Shown in pieces: positions 35,966 to 48,952 of a stretch of DNA of 64,000 nt. The DNA is taken from assembly GCA_015179025.1 (NCBI GenBank), contig WHUX01000212.1, forward strand, positions 1-64,000, given 5' to 3'. Source of the DNA: Terfezia claveryi. Taxonomy: Eukaryota > Ascomycota > Pezizomycetes > Pezizales > Pezizaceae. The notes under the pieces were generated by a model. That model was not told the origin of the DNA, did not search any database, and saw only the letters and a program-made list of their open reading frames with translations. Within the stretch, counting starts at the first letter, position 1. Every line of letters begins with the position of its first letter. The position numbers and the translations under genes were made by a program.

Positions 35966-38530
35966 AGACCTCTATCTTATAAAAAGATACAACAAAACAA
36001 CCTCGCTCCTAAAGAATCGAAAGAAATTGCTATTGACCTAGCTAATAGCAATTGGCAACAACACAAAAAGATGCACTAGTCCTTTTACCAAGATTTTTGC
36101 TGTCTAGCTTATAGCAGCTTCCATGCCATGAACAATCATATATTTATTGTCAAAACATGTGCAATTTGCAAGCACCATGGACATGGCAGTTTGAACTGTG
36201 ACCTGTCAGCCTTAGTTCTTAAAAAGGAGAAGGAATTCCTTACGACTCGTATTGCGCATCTCATATCTGCAAATGAGCCTCAAAAGGAACTAGCACCAGT
36301 ACAATAAACACCAGCTTATCTACCTCCACGAGCTCTCAGCTGCAAAGATGCTATCCAAGAAATCAGAGAATGAGCAAAAAGATGGATTACTAACAAACCA
36401 ACATACCATACTCTCCAACCCAACATTTAGTTCAGTAACTTTACTGAACAAATGAGCACCCAACAAATAGAACAGGAGATCATGAATACTCCTGTTGCCC
36501 TACAACAACCATAGAATACACCTCAACAACCAGCTACAACTGCTAGCAGCAGTAATGCAATTCCAATCAATACCGCCGCCGTCACTACTCGTTATAAAAA
36601 GCAAGTAGCCATTGATGAACATTCACTCTCTTTCATTCAGGACACCAAAACCTCTAGACAGCATTGTTATTTCTGTAAGTTCTCAGGACATAAGGCTTCT
36701 ACATATAAGGAAAAGAAACTCACCATCAATGAGTTCAATATAAGGATTGAACTGACCCTCAACAAGTTTATTGAAGAGAAACATATCAGTGACAGATGGG
36801 AGGATGACAAGGACTACTTCATCACATACTGCCTTGACCAAGGTACAGGTATGAAAGCTGCATATCAATCATACATGAGAGTATGTCCTATCTGGAAGAA
36901 CTACTATAATACCTTTGTGAACCATGAGGATCATAGAAGAAAAGATAGATTTTTGTATGTCAAGAACCAACAAGGACAATGGAGATTAGTCATACCCTCT
37001 ACCTTTAACATTGAAGGTAAGAACTATCTCAAATTGGTTATTAAAGATGCACATAAAGCAACCACTCATGGTGGCATTGAAAAAACAATGAAATATCTTA
37101 CTGATAGATATGATTGCCAGTCCTTTACAGAATCAACTAAGGACTATATTAGAAGTTGTGATACCTGTCAATGGACAAAGTATTCCAACAAGGCACCACT
37201 TGGACTCGTAACTCCATTACATGTACCAAGCAGGTCATGGACTAACATATTGATAGATTTTCTTAAGTTAGCACCTGTATTTACTAAGTGTTCAATTTTG
37301 TACCCGAATATTCCTATTGAAGAAGATTATATAGTTTGTATTTTATGACTTTAGACGAGTGTCAATAGACAATTAGGATTCAAGTTTCTTATTCCTGTCT
37401 CAGATAAATTCATAGCAGAACAATATACTGCTATCTTTGATACTTATGTAGTCCCAACTATGGGATACTCTTTCTGTATTGTTTTTGACCATGACAATCT
37501 TTTTATGTCAACACACTTTCAAGATTAGGCTAGGAATAAAGGAATCAAGATGGAACCGTCCACCATATATCATCCACATGCAGATGGACAATCAGAAATT
37601 GTGAACAAAGAAATTCTACAAGTAGCAAGAGTTTTTAAAATCGAAGGATTTGATTAGCTATAGAAACTACCAGAGATACAATTGAAACTTAACTCTAGAT
37701 ATAATGCCGCGAGATAGAATAGTCTCTTTTCCACACTATTTGGATTTAATGCATATCTTGGCATATCGATACTTCCATACCTCATTAATGCATATGTACT
37801 AGCAAATGAACATCATGAGGTAATATCTAAAAACCTATATGATACCAAGAAGAATCAAGTATCTCAAGCAAACAAACGACTACCCAATACAGCCAAATTT
37901 TCAGTCAGACAATAAGTTATGCTTTCCTAAAAAAATGTCAACCTGTCGAACGTCTCACTCAAACTCAAACCAAAATGGCTAGGCCCATCTCCCATTATTT
38001 CTAGTAATCCGAAATGCAATAACTATAGCCTAAACCTATCTAGTCAACCCAACCTCTGCCTCATATATAATACTTTTCATATTAGCAAACTCAAACCATA
38101 CTATAAAAACGATCCTACCTAGTTCCCTCATAGACAATCTCAAGAACCAAGACCAATTCAAGATGATTATTATGAAGTTAAAAAGGTATTAGAATTTAGA
38201 ACAGCTCCTCAAACTGGAGAAAGATAATATAAGGTCAGATGGCTAGGATACTCTCTTAAACATGATTCCTGGGTAAATGCCAAGGATATCACTACTGAAA
38301 TTCTTCAAGACTTCTGCATAACCAGAATTATAGAAGATACATTAAAGAGACATTGAAAAACTAAAGAAAAACAAGGACCACGAACCAGAAAGGAGATTAA
38401 AGCTCTCATTCAACAAGAACGAGATAGAATCATGAGTCATAGAAATAGTAAAGATATTTATGTTAATGCAAATGTATTAACAATATATCAAATCCTAAGA
38501 TGTATGGAAACCAATATAGCAGAGCAAGAG
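35966..38530 (+). pseudogene. Copy C right half: zinc module, integrase, chromodomain
   Basis: It restarts inside the zinc module. The knuckle CAICKHHGHGSLNC is kept (about 36160-36200), while the second, CDFCKFSGH..., has CYFCKFSGHKASTY (36665-36706). Integrase: zinc region DAHKATTHGGIEKTMKYL ... CDTCQWTK (37044-37180), core blocks ILIDFLKLAPVF (about 37249), FDHDNLFM (about 37485-37510) and GQSEIVNKE (about 37585-37611). A chromodomain, YKVRWLGYSLKHDSWVNAKD, lies at about 38232-38291, then a basic tail. Numerous TAG/TAA codons interrupt. This is the only G1 copy here that retains the chromodomain. Confidence 0.82.
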
Positions 38531-38564
38531 AAGTAAGGATAGGAAATCCTTCTATGTAGAGAAG

Positions 38565-39234
38565 TATAATAGAGAATATTGTTTCATTGCTTATATAATT
38601 GATTATATACTTTTGTATTTCCTATATTACTACTATATTATCTAACTAAGCCTCTCGGTTGAAGGACTAGCCTTCAACCACCTCCTATTGCTTTATAAGT
38701 ATCCACATCATGCGGAATTTGCCATGGGAAGTTCCATGGTACTTACCATATAAAGACACCCTCAGTATGGCCGCATGACCTCTGTTTAAAGTGTATGACT
38801 CATTACTATGGCCACATGACTATTATTTAAGGTGTATGACTCATTACTATGGCCACATGACCCCTTTTATATAGTGCACTACCTTCTTGTATGCCACCCT
38901 TTATTGTTTTTATTTCCTTAGTCATCAGATCTCCAAGGAGTATAAATAGGCCACTAGATTCCATCTGGAATCTACAAGAAGCAACAAGCAAGCACACAGA
39001 GCAAGCAAGCCTATATTCCGATCAGATCAAGATCATATAGCTGAGATAGCATAAATTATATAAGATAGATTACACCAGTTAATTACTGTTCCCTCCGGAA
39101 ATGTCCTATATAGTAATCTCCCTACCCTTCTGAGGTCTTACCTCAGTAGAACTGAAATACACAAATGTCCATGCCTACAGATATAGATTGTATAAACAGT
39201 ACCGAATGAATACTGTCTAGTACTATTCATTACA
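38565..39234 (+). repeat. 3' LTR of copy C (670 bp)
   Basis: It starts TATAATAGAG (an eroded TGTAAT) and ends CATTACA. It carries more transitions than the LTR at 29773, in line with the more mutated right half of copy C. Confidence 0.88.
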
Positions 39235-40765
39235 TACAACTAATTACATTCAATAAAAAAACCTTTAAAATGCGTATAGAGTAATATGGACTATACTACA
39301 TCTAAACTAGACTACAGTAAAATACTCTTTACTTAGTAGAATATGTTTAAGATACAACACTATATATTACTAACTAGACTAAACACTATACCACTCTTCT
39401 ACTAGATATAATACCCTCACTACTTTCTATGACTATATGCTAAGGTTCCTTTTTTAGGCTAGTCTATATACTGTATACTCTACCTAACATACTCAGTACT
39501 CTTAAAGTATATGATCGAGTAGTAACAGAGGTAGATTAGGTTCTAAAACAGGTTGTAGAATCTGAAAGTCTATGCTATAATAAGGTCAACAATAGACACC
39601 TAGATGTTGGCCCCTCTTAAAAATTAGGGTATATTACTACTTTGTATATTATCTTAAACTATTGCCTTAACTTCAAACAATATAATACAGTTAGAATAAA
39701 GCAGGCAGAACAGGCTCTAGTAGTTCTTACTTGCTGAGGAAATAGTAATAGAGGCCTATCTCTATATAGTATTAAAACTATCCTAATAGGCTATATTAAA
39801 CTAATTACCTCTAAGGTACTAAATTATGTATGGTATGGACCAGGCCTTCCTACTACACCAGACCTATACCTAGTTTGATATGAGTGTCTAGAATACTAAG
39901 GTCAAAAAAAGATATGCAGAGTATACTATAGTAGCTCTTAAGAAAAACTAAGGCTTATCACAAATATTAAACCCCTACTAATAAGCTTTATGACATAGTA
40001 TCTTACTAAGCTGTAGAGGTATCTTAGCAAGTTTGGTATAAGTATATAGGGAGAATAGGGGCGTTATAGAAGAAGCTTAATAATATATGATTATATATTA
40101 TTTTATAGGTAGCTCATACTATATGAATAGAAAATATAAATATTAAAAATATTCTATCTTGTTCCTCTCCCCCTCTTCCCCCTTTTATTAACTTCATTAT
40201 ATCTGCCTTTTATATTGCTATTCTCCTTTAATTCTATTCTATCTCTACTCAGCTTTAAAGTTATAAGCTCTTCTCAGAAATGTAGCCTCATACTATAAGG
40301 TTTTATTTTAACTCTTGAATATAAACTTTAAAGATAAGCTTAAATAGCTATTCAGCTAGTAGTATATATTACAGAAATATAGCTCATCACTGCAAAATGG
40401 CATATAAAGTAGTATATTTATTTAGATCATAATCTTGATCTAAGTATACTAGTAAAAGTAGGAACAGGTAAGATAAAAGTTTAGAATATACTTATAGAGT
40501 GATAGAAAACTTATTTAAGAAGGGAGGGTAGTATAGATGTCTAAGGCTTATGAATGACTAGGATGAGGGGTTGAAATAATAATATATAATTGCATAAAAG
40601 AGTCTAACTCAATATTTATACTATCTTAATCTTCTATTAATATAAAAGAATCTTTACTACTAGTAATAGTAATAGAACTAGTAAACTGAACTGAGATTTC
40701 TTATATTTTAGGGTAAATTGTTGATATATAGCCTTCCTTATAGCATTCCATACACATCAGAAAAG
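39235..40765. other. AT-rich gene-free stretch
   Basis: There is no ORF of note on either strand and stops are dense. Composition resembles 9-12 kb, so this is probably eroded repeat DNA. No family could be read. Confidence 0.5.
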
Positions 40766-40973
40766 AAAATAGTTTGCCTTTCATACTACTGACGCCACAG
40801 GCGCTCAAAAGGCAAACTGACAAGTTGGTGGGCCACGTCAGTATACCTGTCCTCCTGACGCTGTACCACCTGAGTTCTTGCGCCCTAAGCCTTCGCTGCC
40901 TCTAGGCACTAGGTGTTTAGCTCCTCTACATTAGGATGCCCGGTACCTGCTACCCTGCCTCTGAAGGCCAGCT
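40766..40973. other. Short GC-rich island with a hairpin, ended by the LTR of copy D
   Basis: Base composition changes abruptly. An 11-bp inverted repeat AGTTTGCCTTT (40771-40781) / AAAGGCAAACT (40808-40818) starts it. The island stops exactly where the LTR of copy D begins. It is probably the remnant of another insertion or of un-RIPped host DNA. Confidence 0.5.
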
Positions 40974-41608
40974 TGTAATGGAGAACGTTGTTTCATTTCT
41001 ATATAATTGATTATATACTTTTGTATTTCCTATATTACTATAATGTTATGTAACTAAGCCTCTCGGTTGAAGGACTAGCCTTCTGCCATATCCTACTCTT
41101 TATAAGCATCCATAGCACGGGAATCTCCATGGGAAGTTCCATGGCACTTGCCATATGAAGACACCCTCTTTATAGCCCGTGACCTCTATTTTAGAGTGTG
41201 TGACTAATTACTATGCCATATGACCTCTTTTGTACTGCGCACCACCTCCTGCCCGTGTGCCACCCTTTATTGTATTTATTTCCTTAGTCATCAGATCTAC
41301 AGGAGTATAAATAGGCTACTGATTCCCTCTGGAATCACAGAAAGAAAGCAAGCAAGCAACAAGCAAGCACACAGAGCAAGCAAGCCTATATTCTGATCAG
41401 ATCAAGATCATATAGCTTAGATAGCACAAATCATATAAGATAGATTACACCAGTTAATTACTGTTCCCTCCGGGAACATTCCACATAGTAATCTCCCTAC
41501 CCTTCTGAGGTCTTACCTCAGCAGAACCGAAATACACAAACGTCCATGCCTACGGATATAGATTGTATAAATGGTACCGAATGAATACTATCTAGTATAT
41601 TCATTACA
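40974..41608 (+). repeat. 5' LTR of copy D (635 bp)
   Basis: It runs from TGTAATGGAGAACG to CATTACA, with one full 41-bp unit and small deletions. The TATA box is at about 41295-41302. Confidence 0.88.
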
Positions 41609-42422
41609 TTTTTTTTAACTTACTTACCTAATCTTTACTCTTAAATCCAAGGCCTGATCAACCTTCAGATACTTTTATTACACTCACGCAAGTGTATACA
41701 ATTCGCCACACAAGTATACATATAAAATCGATATCGTTATTCAACTAGCTAGCCAACAAAATCCAACAACGAGACATCAGACTCTCAACTGCAGTACATC
41801 AACAAAAGACTTAGAAGCAAGCTAAGCAGAGTTCTAACGGGCAGTGGTATCCTACATTAAACAATCCCACCCTCATTCACAACACTTTTCCTAATAAGAT
41901 TGATAACTCATCTTGCACTCCTGGCAACCACCATTACATCTGTACCTATAAATCCAGTACACCATTGAAAAACCGGCCCCCCAGGTCCCAGGAATAATTG
42001 GTCTAAATAACCAAGCGTCATAATCCTAAGGCTCAAATCTCGCTGCCTCCACTGCAGCCATTTCCTCCAGAAAAGAATTACCTCCATCAGAACCTTCCTT
42101 AGGCCCAGACATCTCTACCAATACCTCTGCGCCCCCAACGTCTACCTCAATACACCAATCAGAAAAAGTGACACTCTTGCCGGAAGAACTAGAACTAAAT
42201 TCTAGACCAGTAGACGAAGAAAAACCAGGACCATAAGAAACATCAGGATCCTGACATCCAGCCTCACCAGCCACATGAGCCACCGAGGCAACAGAACTGT
42301 CAGTCGAACGGAGATCATAAGGATCATTAGCCACTACACCATCAGCACAGTAAGGTGCCAAAGAAGAAAAGTAACTCGACGATTATATCGCATAACTAGC
42401 TGCATTTGGTTGCAGACAGACA

Positions 42423-44260
42423 ATGAAATCAGATATAATGGCATCTGAACTTAGTAAGAAGACTAAGAGGTCGAGACGGTTAACTATGTTACTTGAAAAT
42501 ATTAAGAAATTAGTAGAAGAAACTCCCAGAAAGACCAGATTTGTAGTTCCCAACACGGAAGGGGAAATAAATCTGCCCATGGATATACAATTAGGAGAAC
42601 CAGGTGCAGTAGGAACCAAACTATATTTTAGTATGGCTTTACTTCTCGCACCAGAAGAATTTTGGGATAGACATCTTCCAACAATTGAGGAGATTTTGAA
42701 ATATACTCGCTCAATGGGACATGCCCAACAGTATCATCCTGATGATACTCGACTCTTAATGGAAGCCATAGCAAAACACTATTTATGGCTAACACCTTAC
42801 CCATTCAAAGAAGAAGACTTAGAAATGAACGCATTTATAAGTAAAGAATTAAAGAAACCTGTTGTTCCACTTTTAAGGAAACCAAATTGGGTAATAAATA
42901 ACTAGGAAGAAATAATGGCATTCATGATGAGCAGCACTCATCTAGAAGAATCAGCACATACTGCGGAGGATTTTTTCAATCCTAGCAAAGAACTTCCAGG
43001 GGCGTTCCTGAAAACACCAAAGGATCAATCGAAAGGCAAAGGTCGAGCACCTGAGACACTAGAAAGGAGGACTGGGTCAGCCAAAGAACCAGATAATAAA
43101 GACCAACCACCAGAAGATATAGAATTACCAGAAGATAATGATGATTTAGACATAGGACTAGACCAACAGAAACAGAAAACGCAAGGAGGAGGACGAGACC
43201 CCGATAATAGTAGAGATGATAGCTTGGACTCTGATAAAGCATCATCAGTTACAAGTCAAACTCTTAAAAGAAAATATAAACAAGAAAAATCAATAGAACA
43301 CCAGCAATGGGAATCAACAACAGGAATGGTTACAACGAGTAACCATGAGGCAACAAACGCTTTAAAAGGAATAAAGATTGATCTACAAGAAAAAATAAGA
43401 GTAGAAGACAAAAAATGGCAAGACTCACAATATTTTGACTCTTGGGCCACAGCAATGCAACATTGGTTTGTTATCAAAAATATAGATTTGGAAGGCACTT
43501 CAGCTTTGGAAATTGTTGGATTCAGAATGGAAGTAAGCGCGCTCACTACTTATAATCAATTCCTAAGAGAAAAAGGAAAGAATGTGACATTCTTTAAGTT
43601 CATACTAGCGCTAAGAGATTTTCTGATACCCTCCACTAGTAAGGACATTTTGTAGAAACGATAGGAGACAGCCACACCATACAGGGATGGACGTCACATG
43701 GGAATTGAACAGTTCGGCAACTGGCTAACTGAAATGCAAATCAAATTAATTGACAAAGATGGTAATCAATCAATATCGCAGGAAGTAAAAAGAAGAAAAT
43801 TTCTTAATCACCTGCCACCATATATGTCAGCTACATTAATTCCTTTAATTAAAGAAGAATGGTCATATGATCAGCTTGTGCATCAGGCGGAGTCATATGA
43901 AGCTTCAAGGAAAGATATTGGCCCACCACCCACACCGAATACATCTCGATGACAACACTCTCGGAATGAAAATCGAAGTCATAGTCCATGCAGAGACCAG
44001 AATCAACAATAAAAAACAGGATTTAATCCTAGTAGCAATCCCAACACCAAACCTAATACAGAAAAACGGAAGGACTCAGATTGGGACACTATCACAAAAA
44101 AATTGGATCAGAAGATGAAGATGTAATTAATTAGAGACAAGAAATATCTATGGTGTTGGAACCCTGGACACTCCTATAAGGACTGTAGGAAATGAAAAAA
44201 TAAGGTACCCATGCGTACTACTGCATAGGATTTAGCTATGCCGATAGCCACTAAGGATAA
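42423..44260 (+). pseudogene. gag: gag of copy D (best-preserved G1 gag)
   Basis: ATG at 42423 (MKSDIMASEL) or 42438. The frame is open for 160 codons, has one TAG (42903-42905, probably TGG), and continues to TAG 43653. The basic N-terminus (KKTKRSRR) is followed by a conserved block DRHLPTIEEILKYTRSMGHA, then an acidic linker (43070-43260) and a second folded part ending in LRDFLIPSTSKDIL. The MGIEQFGNWLTEMQIKLIDK block starts at 43698. The knuckle lies near 44150-44190 with its first Cys altered (KKYLWCWNPGHSYKDC). Confidence 0.83.
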
Positions 44261-46150
44261 AAACAACAAGGATAAAATCAAGGAACAACCCTTGTCAAGA
44301 CAGGTACTAGATTTTAGCAAGGTATTTGTTAGAGCTAACGAACACCCCGCACTAGCTTTAATTGATCTCCAAACGAAGGGAGGAGACTTAATTAATTCTC
44401 AATTTGTACATCTATACAAAATACTGACTAGAAGTATCGAGAAGAAATCATTAAGTACTGCAATTAAAGGCTCAAAAGGAATGATAGACAAAGCTTGTAC
44501 TATTAAACTAGATTGGATAGGTTATGTAGAAGAACGAATGTTCTATTATGCGCATCTGACTGGATGGGACATGATACGAGGAGAACCTGCTCTCAGCAAA
44601 GTGCGAGCAATAATTCCTGCCCATCAGGAACCAGTCACTATCTAACCGGAAAATATTCCTCAATTCCAGCTAAGTGTATAGAAGGGATCTAAAATCATGA
44701 AGAATGGTTTAAGATCAGTGTATACATAGGTCAGCTGCGAATCAGTTACAGATTATAGTAAACCAGATAATTGGGAAAATATTAGTGATGCAGAAGAAAC
44801 TGATTCAGATAGAGAACTTGTGACAGCTGTTTCTACAGTACAGAAACAATTCAACTCTGTAACGGAGTTTCCCTTATTATTTCCTAAGACAATTCCACGG
44901 TAATTACCACTACTAAGGAAGATTAATCACTCTATCAAACCAAAAGCAGGAGCTACTTGGATACCAAAATGGCGACCTTCAGGACATCGATTTAGACAAC
45001 AAATCCATGACAAATTAGTCGAAGAAGAAGCATCAGGTCGTATATATAGAGTAGAAAATGACACAAATGCTGTAGTCATGTTCATTATCCCTAAATGAGA
45101 TAAACCAGAAGAAGCCAAACATGTTAATGACTGTCGAGACCGCAATTTAGCTGTCGAACCAGACCACACCTCATTGTCAGACATTAATGAAGCAATTGAA
45201 CTAGTAGCGGAGAATCCTATTTGGACTAAGCTTAACTTAGCTGACAGATTTTTTAATATTAGGAATAATAAAGAATCTGAGCAACACTCTACCTTTTTAT
45301 GTCACATAGGATATTTTAGAAGTAGAGTTATGCAACAAGGGGATCGTAACGCACCTGCTACCATGGTTCGCGTTATGCATGAAATTTTTAAAGACATGGT
45401 CTATAAAAATTTAATCATCTATATTGATGATATTATTATATTCTCCAAAACGTATGAAGAATATATAGAATTGTTGAAAAAAGTGCTTCAACATCTACAG
45501 GACGAGAAATTCTATCTGAAAGAAAGCAAATGCTAGTTCTTTACTCCAAGATTGGAAATCTTAGGACATGTTTTGACATCGGACGGCTTACATGTAGACC
45601 CGAAGAAGAGGACTACAATATTAACATTTCCGACTCCTATTAGGAAAAAGGATCTTAGAGGATTCCTCGGAATTGTTAATTATCTCAGCAGATTTATTCC
45701 TGACTTGGCATTGTATGCAAGCACCCTGTCAGAACTGCAAGGAGAAACAAAGAAATGGGAATGGACAGATACTCATAATGCAGCGTTTGAAAAACTTAAA
45801 GAACTCATGAATTCCCCACATGTTTTAAAACCTTGGGTTAATGAGTCTACTGAACCTAAATATTTAGTCTGTGATGCTAGTGATGTAGGCCTAGGATCAT
45901 GGATAGGTCAAGGACCATTGACGTATATCAGACCATCATGCTTCCACTCTAGAAAATTTAATCCAGCCAAACTCAATTATCCTATCTTTCAAAAGGAATT
46001 ATTGGCGATTATTGACTCATTAAAATTTTTTGAAGCATAATTAAGAGGTCACAAGTTCACTATCCTTACCGACCACAAACCTTTAGTAACTTTCTATACT
46101 CAAATGCCTGCAAGTCAAAAATTGAGGTGATAGCAAGATTACCTAATGGA
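44261..46150 (+). pseudogene. pol: pol of copy D: protease, RT, RNase H
   Basis: The protease ALALIDLQTKGGDLINSQFV is at about 44350-44409, then GWDMIRGEPAL. The RT starts near 44930 (KWRPSGHRFRQQ), with NDCRDRNLAVEPDH and catalytic YIDD at about 45420-45431. RNase H: YLVCDASDVGLGSWIG (about 45860-45907) and FQKELLAIIDSLKFFEA (about 45990-46040). Interruptions are few: TAA 44643, TGA at 45096, TAG 45534 and TAA 46038. The protease lacks the DSGA/DTGA triad in every copy, so this is a family feature or all copies descend from a mutated one. Confidence 0.85.
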
Positions 46151-47600
46151 ATTTGATACAGATATACAGCATACCATAGGAAAGGAAAATTTGATAGCAG
46201 ATGCTCTATCAAGAAAGCATAAATACCTAGACACTCCCCCCACTGAGGACGATTATATTTCCAACAGCATTGATCCTCCTAACCATACCTACAACCGCAA
46301 CATCTCTACCAACGCTTTAAGAACTTTCCACTTACCAGAAACCTCTACTCAGAACAATATGGTTTCTCGCGGAGCTATCAATTTCAAGCATGTCGACTGC
46401 GACTTCAATAAATGTCATAGAAGAGCCGAAGAACTTGGACATCATATCTTTTGTCTATACTTCGAGGCCATTCCAGACGAAGAAAGCGAATATGACATGA
46501 TGAATGAAAAAGAGTCCTCAGATGACGAGACTCTGTTGACTATACCAGATGAAGTTTTCAGTGGGTATGATCGTGTACCCAAAATAAACAAGAACAAACC
46601 TTTAACAGTTCTTGGACTAAGATATAGGCCTCCATCTACTGAAAACACTTAACAAAACACCCTCGCTTCGGAAGAAGTAAAGGAAATTGCCATTGACCTA
46701 GCTCATAGCAATTGGCAGCAACACAAAAGGATGCACTGGTCCTTTTGCTGAGATTTTTACTGTCCAGTTCATGGCAGCTCCCACGCTATGAACAACCGCA
46801 TGTTCACTGTCGAAACATGTGCGATCTGCAACCAACACAGATATGGCAGTTTGAATTGTGACCTGTCAGCCTCAGTTCTTAAGAAGGAGAAGGAATTCCT
46901 TACGACTCGTATTGGGCATCTTGTATGCGCAAATGAGCCTCGAAAGGAACCAGCATATCCACCTCCACAAGCTCTTAGCTGCGAAGAGGCTATCTAAGAA
47001 ATCAGAGAATGGGCAAAAAGATGGATCACCAACAGACCGACATACCATATTCTCTAACCCAACATTCAGTTCAGTAACACTACCGAACAAATGAGCACCC
47101 AACAAATGGAACAGGAGATCAAGGATACTCCCATTGCTCCTCAATAGCCATAGAACGCATCTCAACAACTAGCTGCAACTGCTAGTAGCAGCAACACGAT
47201 TCCAGTCAACACCGCCGCCATCACTACTCGTTCTGAAAAGCTAGTAGCCATTAACGAAGATTCGGCACCCTCTTTTATTCAAAACACCAAGACCTCCAGA
47301 CAGTGTTGTGATTTCTGTAAGTTCACAGGATATAATGCTTCTACATGCAAGGAGAAGAAACCCACCATCAATGAATTCAACCAAAGGATCGAACCGACCC
47401 TGAACAAGCTCATTGAAGAGAAATACATCAGCGATAGATGGGAGGATGACAAGAACTACTTCATCACATATTGGCTCGACCAAGGCACAGGTATGAAAGC
47501 TGCATATCAATTGTGTATAAGAGTATGTCCTATCTGGAAGAACTACTATAATACCTTTGTGGATCATAAGGATCATAGAAGAAAAGACGGATTTTTGTAT
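46151..47600 (+). pseudogene. Zinc-finger module of copy D
   Basis: It begins after the RNase H end (SRKHKYLDTPPTEDD). The Cys/His cluster CDFNKCHRRAEELGHHIFC is at about 46400-46455, and FYCPVHGSSHAMNN at about 46757-46800. The knuckles are CAICNQHRYGSLNC (46818-46859, His to Tyr) and CDFCKFTGYNASTC (47308-47349, His to Tyr). Both changes are CAT to TAT. It is otherwise open for long stretches. Confidence 0.7.
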
Positions 47601-48460
47601 GTCAAGAACCGACAAGAACAATGGAGATTAGTGTTGCCCTCTACCTTTAATATTGAAGGTAAGAATTATCTCGAATTAGTTATTAAAGATGCACATGAAG
47701 CAACCACTTATGGTGGCATTGAAAAAACAATAAAATATCTTACTGACCGATATGACCACCAGTCTTTTGCAGAACCAACTAAGAACTATATTAGAAGTTG
47801 TGATACTTATCAATGGACAAAGTATTTCAACAAGGCACCACTTGGACTAGTAACCCTATTACATGTACCAAGCAGGCCATGGACAGATATATCGATGGAT
47901 TTTCTTAAGTTAGCACCTGTGTTTACTAAATGTTCAATTTTGTACCCAAACATTCCTGTTGAAGAAGATCATGTAGTTTGTATTTCATGACTTTGGACGA
48001 TTGTCGACAGATAATCAGGATTCAAGTTTTTTATTCCTGTCTCAGATAATTTCACAGCAGAACTATGTACTGCCACTTTTGATACTCATGTAGTCCCAAC
48101 TATTGGATACCCTTTTTGTATTGTTTTTGACTGCGACACTCTTTTTATGTCAACGCACTTTCAAGATTGGGCTAGGAATAAAGTAATTAAGTTCGAACCG
48201 TCCACCGCATACCATCTACATGCAGATGGACAATCGGAAATTATGAACAAAGAAATTCTACAAGTAGCAAGAGCCTGTAAAATCGAAGGATTTGATTGGC
48301 TACAGAAATTACCAGAGATATAGTTGAACCTTAACTCTAGGTATAATGCCGCTAGACAGAATAGGACCTTTTCCATACTATTTGGATTTAATGCACATCT
48401 TGGCGTATCGATACTTCCATACCCTATTAATGCATATGTACCAGCAAATGAACATCATGA
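47601..48460 (+). pseudogene. Integrase of copy D, truncated
   Basis: Zinc region IKDAHEATTYGGIEKTIKYL ... CDTYQWTK (47680-47823; a His and a Cys are lost), the SMDFLKLAPVF block (about 47894), FDCDTLFMSTHFQDW (about 48127-48171) and GQSEIMNKE (about 48229). It stops in YPINAYVPANEHHD at 48460, where foreign LTR sequence takes over. Confidence 0.8.
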
Positions 48461-48835
48461 TGTAACAACCGTGTGTTCAGTTGTTATCACCTGCGATCGC
48501 AGGTGATGGGTCATTGTCATTGTTGTCTTTGTCATCACCTGCAATCGCAGGTGATGGGTTATTGTGTTATCATTACCTTGCTTGGCTTCCGAGATAGGGA
48601 AGCTTATTTCCCCCATTGCCCTGACCGAGTTATGTATATATAGAGCCTGTCCCTCGTTCTGTCGTTGGATCCCCATCCAACGTCTTGTATACCAAATACA
48701 GGACCTTGTCTCTCCGCGAAGGTGTACCTCCCTTCTACCCCCCCTTGTCTTGCCTTGTCCTGTGAATAGCTCTGCAGCACAGCTGCCCCCCTCCGATATA
48801 CGCGGCAACTGCCTCCGCATGTCTCGTGCCCCTTC
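48461..48835 (+). repeat. LTR fragment related to the LTR of element N
   Basis: It starts TGTAACAACCG and shares with N's LTR the blocks TTGGATCCCCATCCAACGTC, TTGTATA, ATACAGG and CGCGGCAACTGC in the same order, but is clearly diverged. It carries two 22-bp palindromes (48486-48507, 48534-48555) absent from N. A TATATATA box lies near 48632. Similarity stops near 48835, about 160 bp short of an N-type LTR end. Confidence 0.7.
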
Positions 48836-48952
48836 ATCAGCAAGAAATCGTGTTTGCGTCCTGTGCGTCCAGATGCACAGGACGCACAGGACGCACAGGA
48901 CGAAAACTCAAGATCAGGACGCCAATGCTTGCTTCGCTTGTGTCGGGACGCA

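Larger units (their letters stand above)
29773..39234 (+). mobile_element. Gypsy copy C, chimeric, with a GC-rich MITE-like insert
   Basis: LTR (29773-30450), leader, gag, protease, RT, RNase H, module, insert (35676-35965), module repeated in part, integrase, chromodomain, LTR (38565-39234). The bases left of the insert match copy A up to about its 5970. The bases right of it restart at the equivalent of about 5745, so roughly 225 bp are duplicated, and the right half carries many more RIP-type changes than the left. Flanks of the whole copy (AAACA before, TACAA after) are not a matching duplication. Confidence 0.85.
40974..48460 (+). mobile_element. Gypsy copy D, 3'-truncated
   Basis: The 5' LTR (40974-41608) is followed by leader, gag, PR, RT, RNase H, zinc module and integrase. 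It ends abruptly at 48460 within the integrase C-terminal part, where an LTR fragment of another family begins. There is no 3' LTR in the window. RIP-type stops are moderate. Confidence 0.88.

Noticed and set aside
29768..39239. Target-site duplication around copy C
   Set aside because: The flanks AAACA and TACAA do not match even allowing transitions.
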